From contig NZ_LMOO01000007.1 in NCBI RefSeq assembly GCF_001424195.1, positions 124,313-188,312 on the forward strand: DNA of 64,000 nucleotides, written 5' to 3'. How positions within the stretch are numbered: position 1 is the first letter of the stretch; every line of letters begins with the position of its first letter. Position numbers and translations under genes: made by a program. Below the pieces are notes generated by a model. The model ran no database searches. It had not been told where the DNA came from and was given only the letters and a program-made list of their open reading frames with translations. This DNA is from Cellulomonas sp. Leaf334 (GTDB lineage: Bacteria > Actinomycetota > Actinomycetes > Actinomycetales > Cellulomonadaceae). Of this stretch, positions 36,656 to 46,325 are shown piece after piece.

Positions 36656-38074
36656 CTACTCCATCACCGGCGCCAGCGCACTGATCAGTGCGTGGCTGTC
36701 GGAGTCCTGGCTGATCTCCCACGCCATCGCGCCGCGCAGGCGCAGCGCCTTGATGAGCTTCACGCGCTCGCCGATGGACCGAGGGCTGGAGAAGGCGATC
36801 AGCGTCGGGACGGTGGCAGGCCCGGTCGTCAGGTTCGGGTGCGAGGCCGCCGGGTTGAACAGGTACGGCTCCCCGGCCAGCGGGTTCCAGCGGACGGTGT
36901 ACCCGTTGCCTCCCGTCACACCGGCGGCGTCCACGTACCCGCCTTCGTCGACCAGCGCGTGGTACGTCGGCTGGGGCGCCACGTCGACGGTCAGCACGTT
37001 CGCGTCCGTGCCGGTGTTGTCGAACGCCGAGTAGAGCCCGCTGGTGCGCAGGTACTGCTGCCCGTAGAACGGCACGCCGACGACGATCTTGTTCGCGGGC
37101 ACACCGTTGAGCAGGTAGTACGCGACCGTGCCGGTCGTGTTCCAGCTCAGGTTCCGCGCGTTCGGGTCCCGCGGGTCGGGCGTGAACAGCGTGTTGTGCG
37201 ACGCCTTCGGCCCGCTCGGCACGTTGAAGTCGTACGTCATGACGTTGTTCCAGTCGAAGTACTTCGTGATCTCCTTCAGCTCGAAGTACTTCGTCGAGCT
37301 CGTGGCCGCCGGGAGCGCCGCCGTGAGCAGGTAGTAGTCGCCCGTGACGGCGCCGTACGCGTCGAGCTGCTTGCGGAACTCGGCGGCCAGCAGCGTCGCG
37401 TTGCGCCGGTCGGCGGGGCCGGGGTTCACGTTCCCGCCGGCCACCTGCGTCGGGTACTCCCAGTCGAGGTCGATGCCGTCGAACACCCCTGCCGCCGCAC
37501 CCTCGCCACCCGCACCCTCGGGCCACCCGCCGGCGGGCAGGTTGCCCTTGATGAACGTGTCGATGCACGACGCGACGAACGACTTCCGCAGCTCCGGCGT
37601 GGACGCGAGCGTCGAGAACCACGTCGACTTCGTCCAGCCGCCGAGGGAGATCTGCACCTTCAGGTGCGGGTTGGCCGCCTTGAGCTTGCGGAGCTGGTTG
37701 AAGCTGCCGAACAGGTGCTGGTCGGGGTTGCTCGGATCGTCCGCGACGCCGTCGACCGTGTTGTCGCCCGTCCAGTAGACCTGCTGGTAGTCGGCCCACG
37801 GGTCGAGGACGTCGCAGCTCGCCGCACCGGTGGCCTCGTCGTACCCCGGGACGCCGAACGCGTACTGGATGACGTTCAGCTTCGTCACCGGGACGTCCTT
37901 CACGAAGTAGCCCCGGCCGTAGACGTTCCAGTCGGCGAAGTACGCCGTCACCACCTTCTTGGGCCCGTCGGGCTTGGGTACCGACGACGCCTGCGCAGGC
38001 GGGGCGGCGACGAGCGCGAGGCTCCCCGCGACGGTCAGGGCGACGAGCACGGACAACCGACGGGAACGGCGCAT
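36656..38074 (-). CDS. Secreted GH18 chitinase
   Basis: This extracellular chitinase has 472 residues. The N-terminal signal peptide (RRSRRLSVLVALTVAGSLAL, then an APPAQASS cleavage region) is clear. The mature enzyme begins KVVTAYFADWNVYGRGY. The catalytic signature is FDGIDLDWEYP (about residue 200, with the last Glu as proton donor), preceded by VQISLGGWTKSTWF and followed by MTYDFNVPSG and AMAWEISQD. It lacks carbohydrate-binding or fibronectin domains, so it is a single-module GH18. GAGGAG precedes the ATG. The 152-base gap to the divergent phosphatase gene should hold its promoter. Confidence 0.94.
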   Translation of the reverse strand: MRRSRRLSVLVALTVAGSLALVAAPPAQASSVPKPDGPKKVVTAYFADWNVYGRGYFVKDVPVTKLNVIQYAFGVPGYDEATGAASCDVLDPWADYQQVYWTGDNTVDGVADDPSNPDQHLFGSFNQLRKLKAANPHLKVQISLGGWTKSTWFSTLASTPELRKSFVASCIDTFIKGNLPAGGWPEGAGGEGAAAGVFDGIDLDWEYPTQVAGGNVNPGPADRRNATLLAAEFRKQLDAYGAVTGDYYLLTAALPAATSSTKYFELKEITKYFDWNNVMTYDFNVPSGPKASHNTLFTPDPRDPNARNLSWNTTGTVAYYLLNGVPANKIVVGVPFYGQQYLRTSGLYSAFDNTGTDANVLTVDVAPQPTYHALVDEGGYVDAAGVTGGNGYTVRWNPLAGEPYLFNPAASHPNLTTGPATVPTLIAFSSPRSIGERVKLIKALRLRGAMAWEISQDSDSHALISALAPVME

Positions 38075-38226
38075 GGGGCTCTCCTCGACACTGTGGAGGT
38101 CTGACCGTGGATTAGTAAGTACTCCTACCAAATGCGGGTACCCCCACCCTATGACCCGGTGTCCGATCCGCGTCAAGAGTCCGGTTCGGTGCACCGCGTC
38201 CCGCTGGTGCTGCCTAGGCTCCAGAG

Positions 38227-38916
38227 ATGGCCACAGTCCTCCTCGTCCGGCACGGTCGGAGCACGGCGAACGTCGCGGGGGTCCTGAGCGGGCGGGCGGC
38301 CGGCGTCGACCTCGACGAGGTCGGTCGGGCCCAAGCCGTGCGGACGGCGGAGCGGCTCGCGATCGTGCCGCTCGTCGCGGTGATCTCGAGCCCGCTGGCG
38401 CGATGCCGTCAGACGGCGCGGGTCGTCGCGGAGCGACACGACTCCCTGCGGACGCAGCTCGAACCGGGCATCGTCGAGGCCGACTACGGCGACTGGCAGG
38501 GACGATCCCTCCGCGATCTCGCCAAGGAGCCGCTGTGGTCCGTCGTCCAGGCCCGGCCGTCCGAGGTCACCTTTCCGGGGGGCGAGTCGATGGCGACGAT
38601 GCAGGAGCGCTCCGTGGCCGCGATCCGTCGGCACGACGCAGCGCTGGAAGCGAAGCACGGCGCCGGTGCGGTCTGGGTGGCGGTCACGCACGGGGACATC
38701 ATCAAGTCCGTGCTCGCCGACGCCCTCGGCATGCACCTCGACCTCTTCCAGCGCATCACCGTGAACCCGGGCTCGGTCTCGATCGTCCGGTACGGCAGCA
38801 CCCGCCCCGAGGTGGTGGCCACGAACACCGACTCCGGCGACCTGTCGTGGCTGCGCGCGGCCGGTCCGGTCGGTGACGCCGCGGTCGGCGGCGGCGCTGG
38901 CCCCCTCGTAAAGTGA
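38227..38916 (+). CDS. Histidine phosphatase family protein (MSMEG_4193-type phosphomutase-like)
   Basis: The 229-residue member of the phosphoglycerate-mutase-like superfamily has the phosphohistidine motif LLVRHGRSTANVAG at residues 5-18, ISSPLARCRQTARVV, the acidic EADYGDWQG, and the second His in VAVTHGDIIKSVLADALG. It is the first gene of a conserved actinobacterial trio with DUF3090 and SCO1664-like proteins. The natural substrate is not known. Confidence 0.88.
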   Translation: MATVLLVRHGRSTANVAGVLSGRAAGVDLDEVGRAQAVRTAERLAIVPLVAVISSPLARCRQTARVVAERHDSLRTQLEPGIVEADYGDWQGRSLRDLAKEPLWSVVQARPSEVTFPGGESMATMQERSVAAIRRHDAALEAKHGAGAVWVAVTHGDIIKSVLADALGMHLDLFQRITVNPGSVSIVRYGSTRPEVVATNTDSGDLSWLRAAGPVGDAAVGGGAGPLVK

Positions 38917-38921
38917 AGGAC

Positions 38922-39443
38922 ATGCCGGCTCTTGTGCACCAGTTCGACTGGCCCGACCGCGTCGTCGTCGGAACCGTCGGAAGCCCGGGCTCACGGTCCT
39001 TCTACCTGCAGGTGCGCGACGGTGCCCGGAGCGCCAGCGTTGGGCTGGAGAAGCAGCAGTCCGCCGTGCTCGCCGAGAAGATCGCCGAGATCCTGGACGC
39101 GTTGATGGCCGACGAGACCAACCGGTTCAGCGTCCCCGCCGCCACACCCGCCGAGCTCGTCGACAACGACCCCCTGGACCAGCCCGTCGAGGAGCAGTTC
39201 CGCACGGGACTGCTGCGCCTCGCCTGGGACCCGTCGACCGCGCAGGTCGTCGTCGAGGCGTTCGCCTTGACCGAGGGCGACGACGAGCCCGCCGAGATGC
39301 TCCAGGTCCGGATGCCTGTCGGCACTGCGCGGGCGTTTGTCGAGCGCACTCAGCAGGTCGTCCGGTCGGGCCGGCCGCTGTGCCCGATCTGCGGCGAGCC
39401 CGTCGACGACGAGGGCCACGTGTGCCGCACGCCCGCTCCGTGA
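38922..39443 (+). CDS. DUF3090 family protein
   Basis: The 173-residue protein has the family start MPALVHQFDWPDRVVVGTVG and GSRSFYLQVRDG, and a C-terminal zinc-binding PLCPICGEPVDDEGHVC. I chose the ATG at 38922 because the homologous family starts with MP-; a GTG at 38913 overlapping the phosphatase stop is the alternative. Its function is unknown, but it is consistently found with the flanking genes in actinobacteria. Confidence 0.88.
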   Translation: MPALVHQFDWPDRVVVGTVGSPGSRSFYLQVRDGARSASVGLEKQQSAVLAEKIAEILDALMADETNRFSVPAATPAELVDNDPLDQPVEEQFRTGLLRLAWDPSTAQVVVEAFALTEGDDEPAEMLQVRMPVGTARAFVERTQQVVRSGRPLCPICGEPVDDEGHVCRTPAP

Positions 39444-40198
39444 CACCCGATCTCGTCGGCGGTGAGCTCGAGCTCGTCGGACGCATCACGGTCGCCTCGA
39501 ACGCGACCTTTCTCGCGACGATCGACGAGGTCAGCGTCGTCTACAAGCCCGTCGCCGGGGAGCGGCCCCTGTGGGACTTCCCGGACGGCACGCTGGCCAA
39601 CCGGGAGGCGGCTGCCTATCTCGTCTCGGAGGCGTTCGGGTGGGACGTCGTCCCGCGCACGCTCCTGCGCGACGGTCCGCTCGGTCCCGGCATGGTGCAG
39701 GTCTGGCAGCAGCCCGACGCCTCGCAGGATGCGGTCGACGTCGTCCCGGACGTCCCACGGGAGGGCTGGCGCGCCGTCTTCCGCGGGGTCGACGAGGACG
39801 ACCAGCCGGTGACCCTGATCCACGAGGACTCCCCCGTGCTGCGGCGCATGGCCGTCTTCGACGTCGTCGTGAACAACGCCGACCGCAAGGGCGGCCACAT
39901 CCTCCCCACGGCCGAGGGTCACCGCTACGGCGTCGACCACGGTGTCAGCTTCCACGTCGAGCACAAGCTGCGGACGGTCCTGTGGGGCTGGCGGGGCGAG
40001 CCGCTCGACGTGGCCGAGATCGCGGGCGTGGAACGGGTGCTCTCCGGGATCGACGGCGACCTCGGTCAGCGCCTCTCCGAGCTTCTCGACGACGAGGAGG
40101 TCGCGGCGCTGGCCACCCGGTGCGAGCGGCTGATCCACGACGGCGTCTTCCCGGGACCGTCCGGCGACATGCCCGCGTTCCCGTGGCCGTTCTTCTGA
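39440..40198 (+). CDS. SCO1664-family protein (kinase-like fold)
   Basis: The 252-residue protein shows VVYKPVAGERPLWDFPDGTL near the N terminus, FDVVVNNADRKGGHIL in the middle and YGVDHGVSFHVEHKLRTVLW after it. These resemble the ATP-binding Lys, catalytic Asp-Asn and DHG elements of PI3/4-kinase-like folds. The GTG start overlaps the DUF3090 stop by 4 bases. In many actinobacteria this trio is next to mshC (mycothiol synthesis); here an SDR gene follows instead. Confidence 0.84.
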   Translation: MTPDLVGGELELVGRITVASNATFLATIDEVSVVYKPVAGERPLWDFPDGTLANREAAAYLVSEAFGWDVVPRTLLRDGPLGPGMVQVWQQPDASQDAVDVVPDVPREGWRAVFRGVDEDDQPVTLIHEDSPVLRRMAVFDVVVNNADRKGGHILPTAEGHRYGVDHGVSFHVEHKLRTVLWGWRGEPLDVAEIAGVERVLSGIDGDLGQRLSELLDDEEVAALATRCERLIHDGVFPGPSGDMPAFPWPFF

Positions 40199-40201
40199 GC
40201 G

Positions 40202-41098
40202 TCAGGGCACGTTCGCGCCACCGTTGACGTTGATGACCTCGCCCACGACGAAGCTGGACTCCGGCGACGCGAGGAACACGTAGGCCGGCGCCTGCTCGAC
40301 CGGCTGGCTCGTCCGGCCCAGCCAGGACGACTCCCCGAACCCGTTCAGCTTCTCCGTGGGCTGCCCGTCGGAGACCTGCAGCGGCGTCCACACCGGCCCC
40401 GGCGCGACCGCATTCACGCGGATGCCGCGCGGCGCGAGGTCGGCGGCGAGCGCCTTGGTGAACCCGATGATCCCGAACTTGGTCGACGCGTAGTTGATGA
40501 TCATCGGCGACGGGTTGTAGCCCTGCACCGACGTGCTGTTGATGATCGTCGACCCCGGGCCTAGGTGCGGCAGGGCGTCGCGCGTGATCCAGAACATCGC
40601 GTACAGGTTCGTCTGGATGGTGCGGTCCAGGTCGGCCTCGTCCAGCTCGTCGAACGTCTGGTGGTACACCTGGTGCGCCGCGTTGTTGACCAGGATGTCG
40701 AGCCCACCGAGGCCTTCCACCGCGTCGGCGACCAGGGCCCGGCAGAACTCGCGGTCCCGGATGTCCCCCGGCAGCAGCACCGCCGTCCGACCCTCCGCGC
40801 GCACCAGCTCCGCGATGGCCTCCGCGTCCACCTGCTCCTCCGGCAGATAGCTCAGCGCCACGTCCGCACCCTCGCGCGCGAACGCGATCGCCACCGCCGC
40901 CCCGATCCCCGAGTCTCCCCCGGTGATGAGCGCCTTGCGTCCGGGCAGTCGGCCGGTGCCGCGGTAGGTCGTCTCGCCGTGGTCGGCCTTCGGGTCGAGC
41001 TCCGCGTCCAGGCCGGGCAGCGGCTGCCACGAGGCGTGCGGCTTGATGTGGGAGTGGCGCTCGACGGGGTTGTCGAACGTGAGCTGGTCAGGCGACAT
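40202..41098 (-). CDS. Short-chain dehydrogenase/reductase
   Basis: The 298-residue oxidoreductase has an N-terminal extension seen in the general-stress SDR (YghA/YhdF-like) group (HIKPHASWQPLPGLDAELDP). It then has the Rossmann motif ITGGDSGIGAAVA, LDILVNNAAHQV, the catalytic Ser in INSTSVQGYNP, the Tyr/Lys pair in YASTKFG, and the C-terminal VVGEVINVNGG. Three consecutive ATGs occur; the last (41098) has the best spacing to GGAGGAG. The substrate is unknown. Confidence 0.9.
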   Translation of the reverse strand: MSPDQLTFDNPVERHSHIKPHASWQPLPGLDAELDPKADHGETTYRGTGRLPGRKALITGGDSGIGAAVAIAFAREGADVALSYLPEEQVDAEAIAELVRAEGRTAVLLPGDIRDREFCRALVADAVEGLGGLDILVNNAAHQVYHQTFDELDEADLDRTIQTNLYAMFWITRDALPHLGPGSTIINSTSVQGYNPSPMIINYASTKFGIIGFTKALAADLAPRGIRVNAVAPGPVWTPLQVSDGQPTEKLNGFGESSWLGRTSQPVEQAPAYVFLASPESSFVVGEVINVNGGANVP

Positions 41099-41138
41099 CA
41101 TCATCTCCTCCAGAAGGTTCGATAACGATATCGGTCCG

Positions 41139-43121
41139 TCACCACTCCTCGTCGCGACCCCACCCACCGAACGCGTCGTTGCGGCGCGCGTTCAGGTACG
41201 ACCCGATGACCGCTGCGCCGAGGTCGTCGGTCTCGGGCGTGACGACGGTGCCGCCCGCCCGCTTGGCCATGGCGTCGACGAAGCGCGCGAGACCGGGGTC
41301 GTCGCCCAGGCGGAAGAACGTCGTGCGGGCGCCCAGCCGCGTCGAGCCGTCGAGCTCACGCACCGCGAGCGCGATCGTGATCGGGTGCGGCGGGTAGTCG
41401 AAGAACACCTCGCCGTCGGCCTCCAGGTGGGAGGTCGGCTCGCCGTCCGTGACGATCAGGAGCACGGGCTGGGCGTTCGGGTGCTTGCGGAAGTGGCGGT
41501 TCGCGAGCAGGAGCGCGTGGTGCAGGTTGGTGCCCTTCTCCCACTTCTCGTCGAGCCCGACGAGCTGCTCGATCTGCATGACCTGCGCGGCGCGCCCGAA
41601 CCCGATGAGCTGCAGGTCGTCCCCGCGGAACCGGGTCGTGACGAGTGTGTGCAGCGCCAGCGCGGTGCGCTTCATGGGCACCCAGCGCCCCTCCATCGCC
41701 ATCGAGAACGACGTGTCGACGAGCAGCGCCACGCACGCCTGGGTGCGCGCCTCGGTCTCCTGGATCTCGACGTCGTCGACCTGGATCGTCCGCGACCCGC
41801 GGGTCAGCGCGTTGGTGATGGTCCGGCTCACGTCCCACGGCTCGGTGTCGCCGAACACCCACGGTCGCGTGGCCCCCGACGGCTCACCGGCAGCGCCGGA
41901 GCGACGGAGTTCATGGCCGCCGGCGCGGCCGGACATCGTGTCGGCGACTGCTTTGAGGACGGACTTCCCCAGCTGGCGCATGGCCTTCGGCGTCAGTGCG
42001 AGCTGGCCGTCCGATCCGCGCCGGATCGTGCCCTCGTTCAGCGCCCTCTCCAGCCGCTGCAGGGTCCGGGCGTCGACGACCGCGTCCTGCCCGAGCTGAC
42101 GCGCCAGCCTCTCGAGGTCGAGGTCGTCCAGCTGCGACCCCTCGTAGGACTGCGCGAGCTGCTCCGCGAGCGCGTCGAGATCGGCGAGGTCCTGGAACAC
42201 GCCGGTCCCGTCGCCGAGCCCGAGCCCGTTCTCCCCGGCCATGCGTTCGGAGCTGCCCCAGTCCTCGCCGGGTCGCAGGGCCCTGAGGTTGTCGTCGAGC
42301 TGGCCGAGCGCGTCGATGAGGTCCGACGAGCCGAACGCCTGCTGCGCGAGCGCGTCGAGCTCGTCGCGCTGCTCCTGCGTCATCGAGTTCCGCATCCGCT
42401 GCGCCGCCGCGGCTCGTTGCGCGAGGGCGTCCAGGAGCTCGTCGAGGTTCTGGGGGTCCTCCGGGAAGAAGTCCCCGTGCTTCGCCATGAACTCGTCGAA
42501 CTGGTCCTGGGTGTCCCGGCCCTGCTTCCGCGCGTCGAGCAGCCCGTTGAGGTCGGCGAGCATCTCGTTCAGTGCCGCCCGGTCGGCATCGCTCGCGTTC
42601 TCCAGCGCCTGCTTGATGCCGGCGAAGCGCTGCTCGAGGACCTCCCGGCCAAGCAGGTCCTTGATCTTCTCGAACTCCTGCCGCGCCTCGCTGCTGCGCC
42701 AGTCGTAGCCGTTGAGCTCGTTGACGGCCGCTGCCGGCGACGACGGCAGGTTCTCGAGCTGCAGCTGCGCCAGGGCACGGTCGCCCTCATCCATGTCGAC
42801 GTCGCGCGCGAGCTGCTTGCGCTCGGCCAGGACCGCCCGGTCGAGAAGCTCCTTGACCTGCTGCAACGTGCCGTCGAGGTTGTTGTCCCGGGTGAGCTCC
42901 TTGCGTCGTTGCGCGACCCGCCGCGCCAGCTCGTCCAGGCCGGCCTGGTCCCGTCCCCCACGCCGCAGGAACTCGCGCATCGCCCGCTCGGGCGAGTAGC
43001 CCGCCATAACGTCCTCGCCGATCGCTTCCAACGCCTCGGCCAGGTCGACCGGCGGCGCGAGCGGGTCCGGCCCGTCGACGTACGGGGTGTACCTCTTGAG
43101 GCGCCGGTTCGGCCTAGCCAT
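41139..43121 (-). CDS. VWA-domain protein paired with a MoxR-type ATPase
   Basis: The first ~430 residues of this 660-residue protein are long, charged, helical segments. The C-terminal von Willebrand factor A domain has the MIDAS motif LLVDTSFSMAMEG near residue 467, then LQLIGFGRAAQVM, and VLLIVTDGEPTSHLE. It overlaps the upstream ATPase gene by 8 bases. MoxR-VWA pairs act as metal-insertion or complex-remodelling chaperones in characterised cases. No target protein is evident here. Confidence 0.9.
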   Translation of the reverse strand: MARPNRRLKRYTPYVDGPDPLAPPVDLAEALEAIGEDVMAGYSPERAMREFLRRGGRDQAGLDELARRVAQRRKELTRDNNLDGTLQQVKELLDRAVLAERKQLARDVDMDEGDRALAQLQLENLPSSPAAAVNELNGYDWRSSEARQEFEKIKDLLGREVLEQRFAGIKQALENASDADRAALNEMLADLNGLLDARKQGRDTQDQFDEFMAKHGDFFPEDPQNLDELLDALAQRAAAAQRMRNSMTQEQRDELDALAQQAFGSSDLIDALGQLDDNLRALRPGEDWGSSERMAGENGLGLGDGTGVFQDLADLDALAEQLAQSYEGSQLDDLDLERLARQLGQDAVVDARTLQRLERALNEGTIRRGSDGQLALTPKAMRQLGKSVLKAVADTMSGRAGGHELRRSGAAGEPSGATRPWVFGDTEPWDVSRTITNALTRGSRTIQVDDVEIQETEARTQACVALLVDTSFSMAMEGRWVPMKRTALALHTLVTTRFRGDDLQLIGFGRAAQVMQIEQLVGLDEKWEKGTNLHHALLLANRHFRKHPNAQPVLLIVTDGEPTSHLEADGEVFFDYPPHPITIALAVRELDGSTRLGARTTFFRLGDDPGLARFVDAMAKRAGGTVVTPETDDLGAAVIGSYLNARRNDAFGGWGRDEEW

Positions 43122-44499
43122 AGATCGTCTCGCCGCCCCCGGACTCCTTGCTGATCCGCCGGGACAGGTACAGCCCCTCCAGCGCGAGCTCGATCGCCGC
43201 GGCGCGTTCGCCGTCGTTCGTGGCGCCGAGCCGTGCGCAGATCTCGTCGTAGAGCTCGGACTCCCCCAGCGACGGCAGACCGGTCAGCACGTCGCGCGCC
43301 GTGACCTGCTCGCCCGTCGTCACCATCGCGCCACCCTGGATCGCGTCCACCAGCAGCCCGAAGTCGATGCCCCGAAGGTGCGCGCGAACGGTCTCCGCCG
43401 TGGCCGTGCGGAGCAGGTGGTCGAGGATCTCGTCCTCACGCCCCTCCTCCCCCGACTCGAACTCGATCTTCCCCGCGAGCACGTCCACCGCGGTCTCCAG
43501 GTCCACCGGCCGCGCGACCGCTCGCTGTTCACCCTGCCGTGCCGCCCGGTGCAGGGCCGACGCGGCGATCGTCTCCGCCCCCGCGATCGCGAACCGCGCA
43601 CTCACCCCGCTGCGCTGGTCCACCGAGCTCGACTCCCGCAGCGCCCGGGTGAAGCGCGCCAGGATCTCGACGAGGTGGTCCGGCACCTCCGCGTGCAGGA
43701 CGGCTTCCTGCCGGATGACCGCGACCTCGTCGGCGAGCTCGGTCGGGTAGTGCGTCCGGATCTCCGCCCCGAACCGGTCCTTCAGCGGCGTGATGATCCG
43801 CCCGCGGTTCGTGTAGTCCTCCGGGTTGGCAGTCGCCACCACGAGCACGTCCAGCGGCAGCCGCAGCACGTAGCCGCGGATCTGGATGTCCCGCTCCTCC
43901 ATCACGTTCAGCATCGCGACCTGGATGCGCTCCGCGAGGTCCGGCAGCTCGTTGATCGCGACGATGCCCCGGTGGCCGCGCGGCACGAGCCCGAAGTGGA
44001 TCGTCTCCGGGTCACCGAGTGCCCGCCCCTCCGCGACCTTCATGGGGTCCACGTCGCCGATGAGGTCCGCGACGCTCGTGTCCGGCGTCGCGAGCTTCTC
44101 GACGTACCGCTCATCGCGGTGCCGCCAGGTGACCGGGAGGTCGTCTTTGAGGTCAGCCGCGCGCCTCTTGCTCGCCGCTGTGATCGGCTCGAACGGGTGC
44201 TCCCCGATCTCCGACCCGTCGATGACCGGCGACCACTCGTCGAGAAGCCCTTGGAGCGTGCGCAGGACCCGCGTCTTGCCCTGCCCGCGCTCGCCGAGCA
44301 GGACGATGTCGTGGCCGGCGATCAGCGCCCGCTCGAGCTGCGGAACGACCGTGTCGTCGAAGCCGTGGATGCCCGGCCACGGGTCACGGCCCTCTGTGAG
44401 GGCTTCCAGGAGGTTGGCACGGATCTCTTCCCGGACCGACGTCAGCACGTGGCCGGAAGCGCGGAGCTCGCCGACGGTTGCGGCAGTGGGACGCATCAT
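43114..44499 (-). CDS. MoxR/magnesium-chelatase-type AAA+ ATPase
   Basis: The 461-residue AAA+ protein has Walker A in IVLLGERGQGKTRVLRT (about residue 70) and Walker B-like RGIVAINELPDLAER. VVATANPEDYTNRGRI is the sensor region, and PLKDRFGAEIRTHYP carries the arginine finger typical of ChlI/MoxR ATPases. It is the first gene of the VWA pair. Two adjacent ATGs are possible (44499 or 44496). Confidence 0.92.
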   Translation of the reverse strand: MMRPTAATVGELRASGHVLTSVREEIRANLLEALTEGRDPWPGIHGFDDTVVPQLERALIAGHDIVLLGERGQGKTRVLRTLQGLLDEWSPVIDGSEIGEHPFEPITAASKRRAADLKDDLPVTWRHRDERYVEKLATPDTSVADLIGDVDPMKVAEGRALGDPETIHFGLVPRGHRGIVAINELPDLAERIQVAMLNVMEERDIQIRGYVLRLPLDVLVVATANPEDYTNRGRIITPLKDRFGAEIRTHYPTELADEVAVIRQEAVLHAEVPDHLVEILARFTRALRESSSVDQRSGVSARFAIAGAETIAASALHRAARQGEQRAVARPVDLETAVDVLAGKIEFESGEEGREDEILDHLLRTATAETVRAHLRGIDFGLLVDAIQGGAMVTTGEQVTARDVLTGLPSLGESELYDEICARLGATNDGERAAAIELALEGLYLSRRISKESGGGETIYG

Positions 44500-44611
44500 T
44501 CGGCCGAGCGTACGTCCGGGTTCGCCGGATGCATCCCGAGTTCGCCGACGGGTGAACGGTTGCCGATGGAGGGCCGCCGAGGCATGGTCGGTCCAGCAGA
44601 GGGGATCAGCG

Positions 44612-45037
44612 ATGGCAAAGAAGAAGACGGGGCTCGCCCTGGCGGTCGCGTGGCCGTTGGCCAAGAAGGTCGCGACACAGGTCAGCGTGATCGTCGCGAA
44701 CAACCCCGAGCTCCAGAAGCGCCTGGAGAACCTGGGCAAGAGGTTCGCCGACGTCCAGCGCGCTCGCACGCCGGAAGCCAAGATCGCGCGCGCGATGGAG
44801 TCGGTGCGGGAGCAGGCGTCGATCGTCCTGGCGTCCGAGTCGGGCACCGCCGAATCCGTCGCCTCTCTGCAGGCCGCAGGCTGGAAGCAGCGCGCCGACC
44901 AGGTCGACCGGGCCCTCCAGATCCTCCAGCACCAGCCGCGCAAGATGCAGAAGTCGCAGCTCCCCCGCATCGCGGCGATGGCGGACTCGCTCGTCGCGGA
45001 GGTCCTGACGTCGCTCATCGACGAGGTCGAAGGCTGA
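44612..45037 (+). CDS. Hypothetical basic helical protein (141 aa)
   Basis: This protein starts MAKKKTGLALAVAWPLAKKV and is helical and Lys/Arg/Ala-rich throughout, with NPELQKRLENLGKRFADVQ and VASLQAAGWKQRADQVDRAL. There is no membrane segment or zinc motif. AGAGGGG precedes the ATG. It is divergent from the MoxR gene (112-base gap) and convergent with the methyltransferase. Function is unknown. Confidence 0.7.
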   Translation: MAKKKTGLALAVAWPLAKKVATQVSVIVANNPELQKRLENLGKRFADVQRARTPEAKIARAMESVREQASIVLASESGTAESVASLQAAGWKQRADQVDRALQILQHQPRKMQKSQLPRIAAMADSLVAEVLTSLIDEVEG

Positions 45038-45043
45038 GCCCTC

Positions 45044-46198
45044 TTACGGCTGGGCCGTCCGTGTGGAGACCGTGACCGTGAACTTCGGGTCGCGGCTGAC
45101 CTGCCTCGTCGGCCCGACGACCCGCTCCAACGTCGGCCGATAGCGCAGGTGCGAGTTCCACACCGCCCACAGCTCGCCGCCGGGTGTGAGGATTCGCGCG
45201 GCCTCTGCGAACAGCGTCCTGGCCACCCCGTCGTGCACCGCCGCGCCGACATGGAACGGCGGATTGAGCAGCACGACATCGGTGCTCGCATCGGGAACCG
45301 TCTCGGCACCGTCTGCTCGCACGACGACGACCCTGTTCTCCAGACCGTTCGCCGCAACCGTCGCTGTGGCGGAGGCCACCGCCGCGGCGGACTCGTCGGT
45401 CGCGGTGACCGTCAGGTTCTCGTTCGCCCGTGCCAGGAGGACGGCCAGAACCCCTGTGCCACAGCCAAGATCGACAGCCGAGGTGACGTCCGTCGGGATC
45501 GCGTCGAGGTGCTGCAGCAGCACGCGCGTGCCGATGTCGATCCCCGTCCCGGCGAACGCGCCGCCGTGCGCGCAGACCGTGATGCCGAGGTCCGGGTGCT
45601 CCCTGCGCTCGGGCCAACGCGGCTTTGTGCGCTCTGCGTTCGGACCGGATGCCATGAGTACGCGTGACTTCTGCCTGGCCAGGTGCGCCTGCACGGTGGC
45701 GAAGTAGCGCCCGAGTATGTCATTCATCGCTGGCGTCATGTGCTTGACCCGGCCGCCCGCGTAGACAACCACCTCGGGGTCCGCGTTCTCGGCGATCAGG
45801 CCCGCGATCTCGTCGAGCGCGTCGAGCGACCGCGGTAGCTGAAGCAGCACCACCCGGGCACCCGTGACGAGCTCCGGCGTCAGGCCGTGGCTCGTGCACC
45901 CGTCGATTCCGAGCCTCTCCGCGTTCGCATGCAGCGCCCGCTCACCGAGCAGCCGATCCTGGTGCGTCCGGACCCCTGGCAACCGGTGTCGCGCGATCGC
46001 GCCAAGTGTCAGCGCACCGTGGTGGTCGCCGATGACGACGACACCTTCCCCGGTGCCTTCGGCCAGCGCGGGAGCGGCCTCGTCGAGGATCAGCCGGTCG
46101 CTGGCGTCGACCGCGTGCAGGTTCGGCGCCTCAATGTCGGGGTACCGCCGGAGGGTGGCGAGGACGTCGTTCTCGTCGTGCTCGGGCGCCGTGTCCAC
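45044..46198 (-). CDS. RsmC/RlmG-like class I methyltransferase
   Basis: This probable rRNA guanine-N2 methyltransferase has 384 residues. The N-terminal half is a degenerate methyltransferase-like domain (VVVIGDHHGALTLGAIARH). The C-terminal half has the SAM-binding motif VDLGCGTGVLAVLLA (about residue 241) and the catalytic NPPFH in VVLLNPPFHVGAA (about 312). This duplicated layout is that of RsmC/RlmG. The GTG at 46198 is the likely start because sequence similarity ends there; the frame stays open further upstream in non-coding DNA. Confidence 0.87.
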   Translation of the reverse strand: MDTAPEHDENDVLATLRRYPDIEAPNLHAVDASDRLILDEAAPALAEGTGEGVVVIGDHHGALTLGAIARHRLPGVRTHQDRLLGERALHANAERLGIDGCTSHGLTPELVTGARVVLLQLPRSLDALDEIAGLIAENADPEVVVYAGGRVKHMTPAMNDILGRYFATVQAHLARQKSRVLMASGPNAERTKPRWPERREHPDLGITVCAHGGAFAGTGIDIGTRVLLQHLDAIPTDVTSAVDLGCGTGVLAVLLARANENLTVTATDESAAAVASATATVAANGLENRVVVVRADGAETVPDASTDVVLLNPPFHVGAAVHDGVARTLFAEAARILTPGGELWAVWNSHLRYRPTLERVVGPTRQVSRDPKFTVTVSTRTAQP

Positions 46199-46325
46199 GG
46201 CACCGAGGCTAACGGCCGGCGCACACTGGTCGGCCTGCGCAACCGGCCCTCGGTGATGATCGCGACAGAACCACAAGCGTCCCTCGACCCGAATGGATCT
46301 GGTCAGGGGGCGTCTCGTTTTCTGC

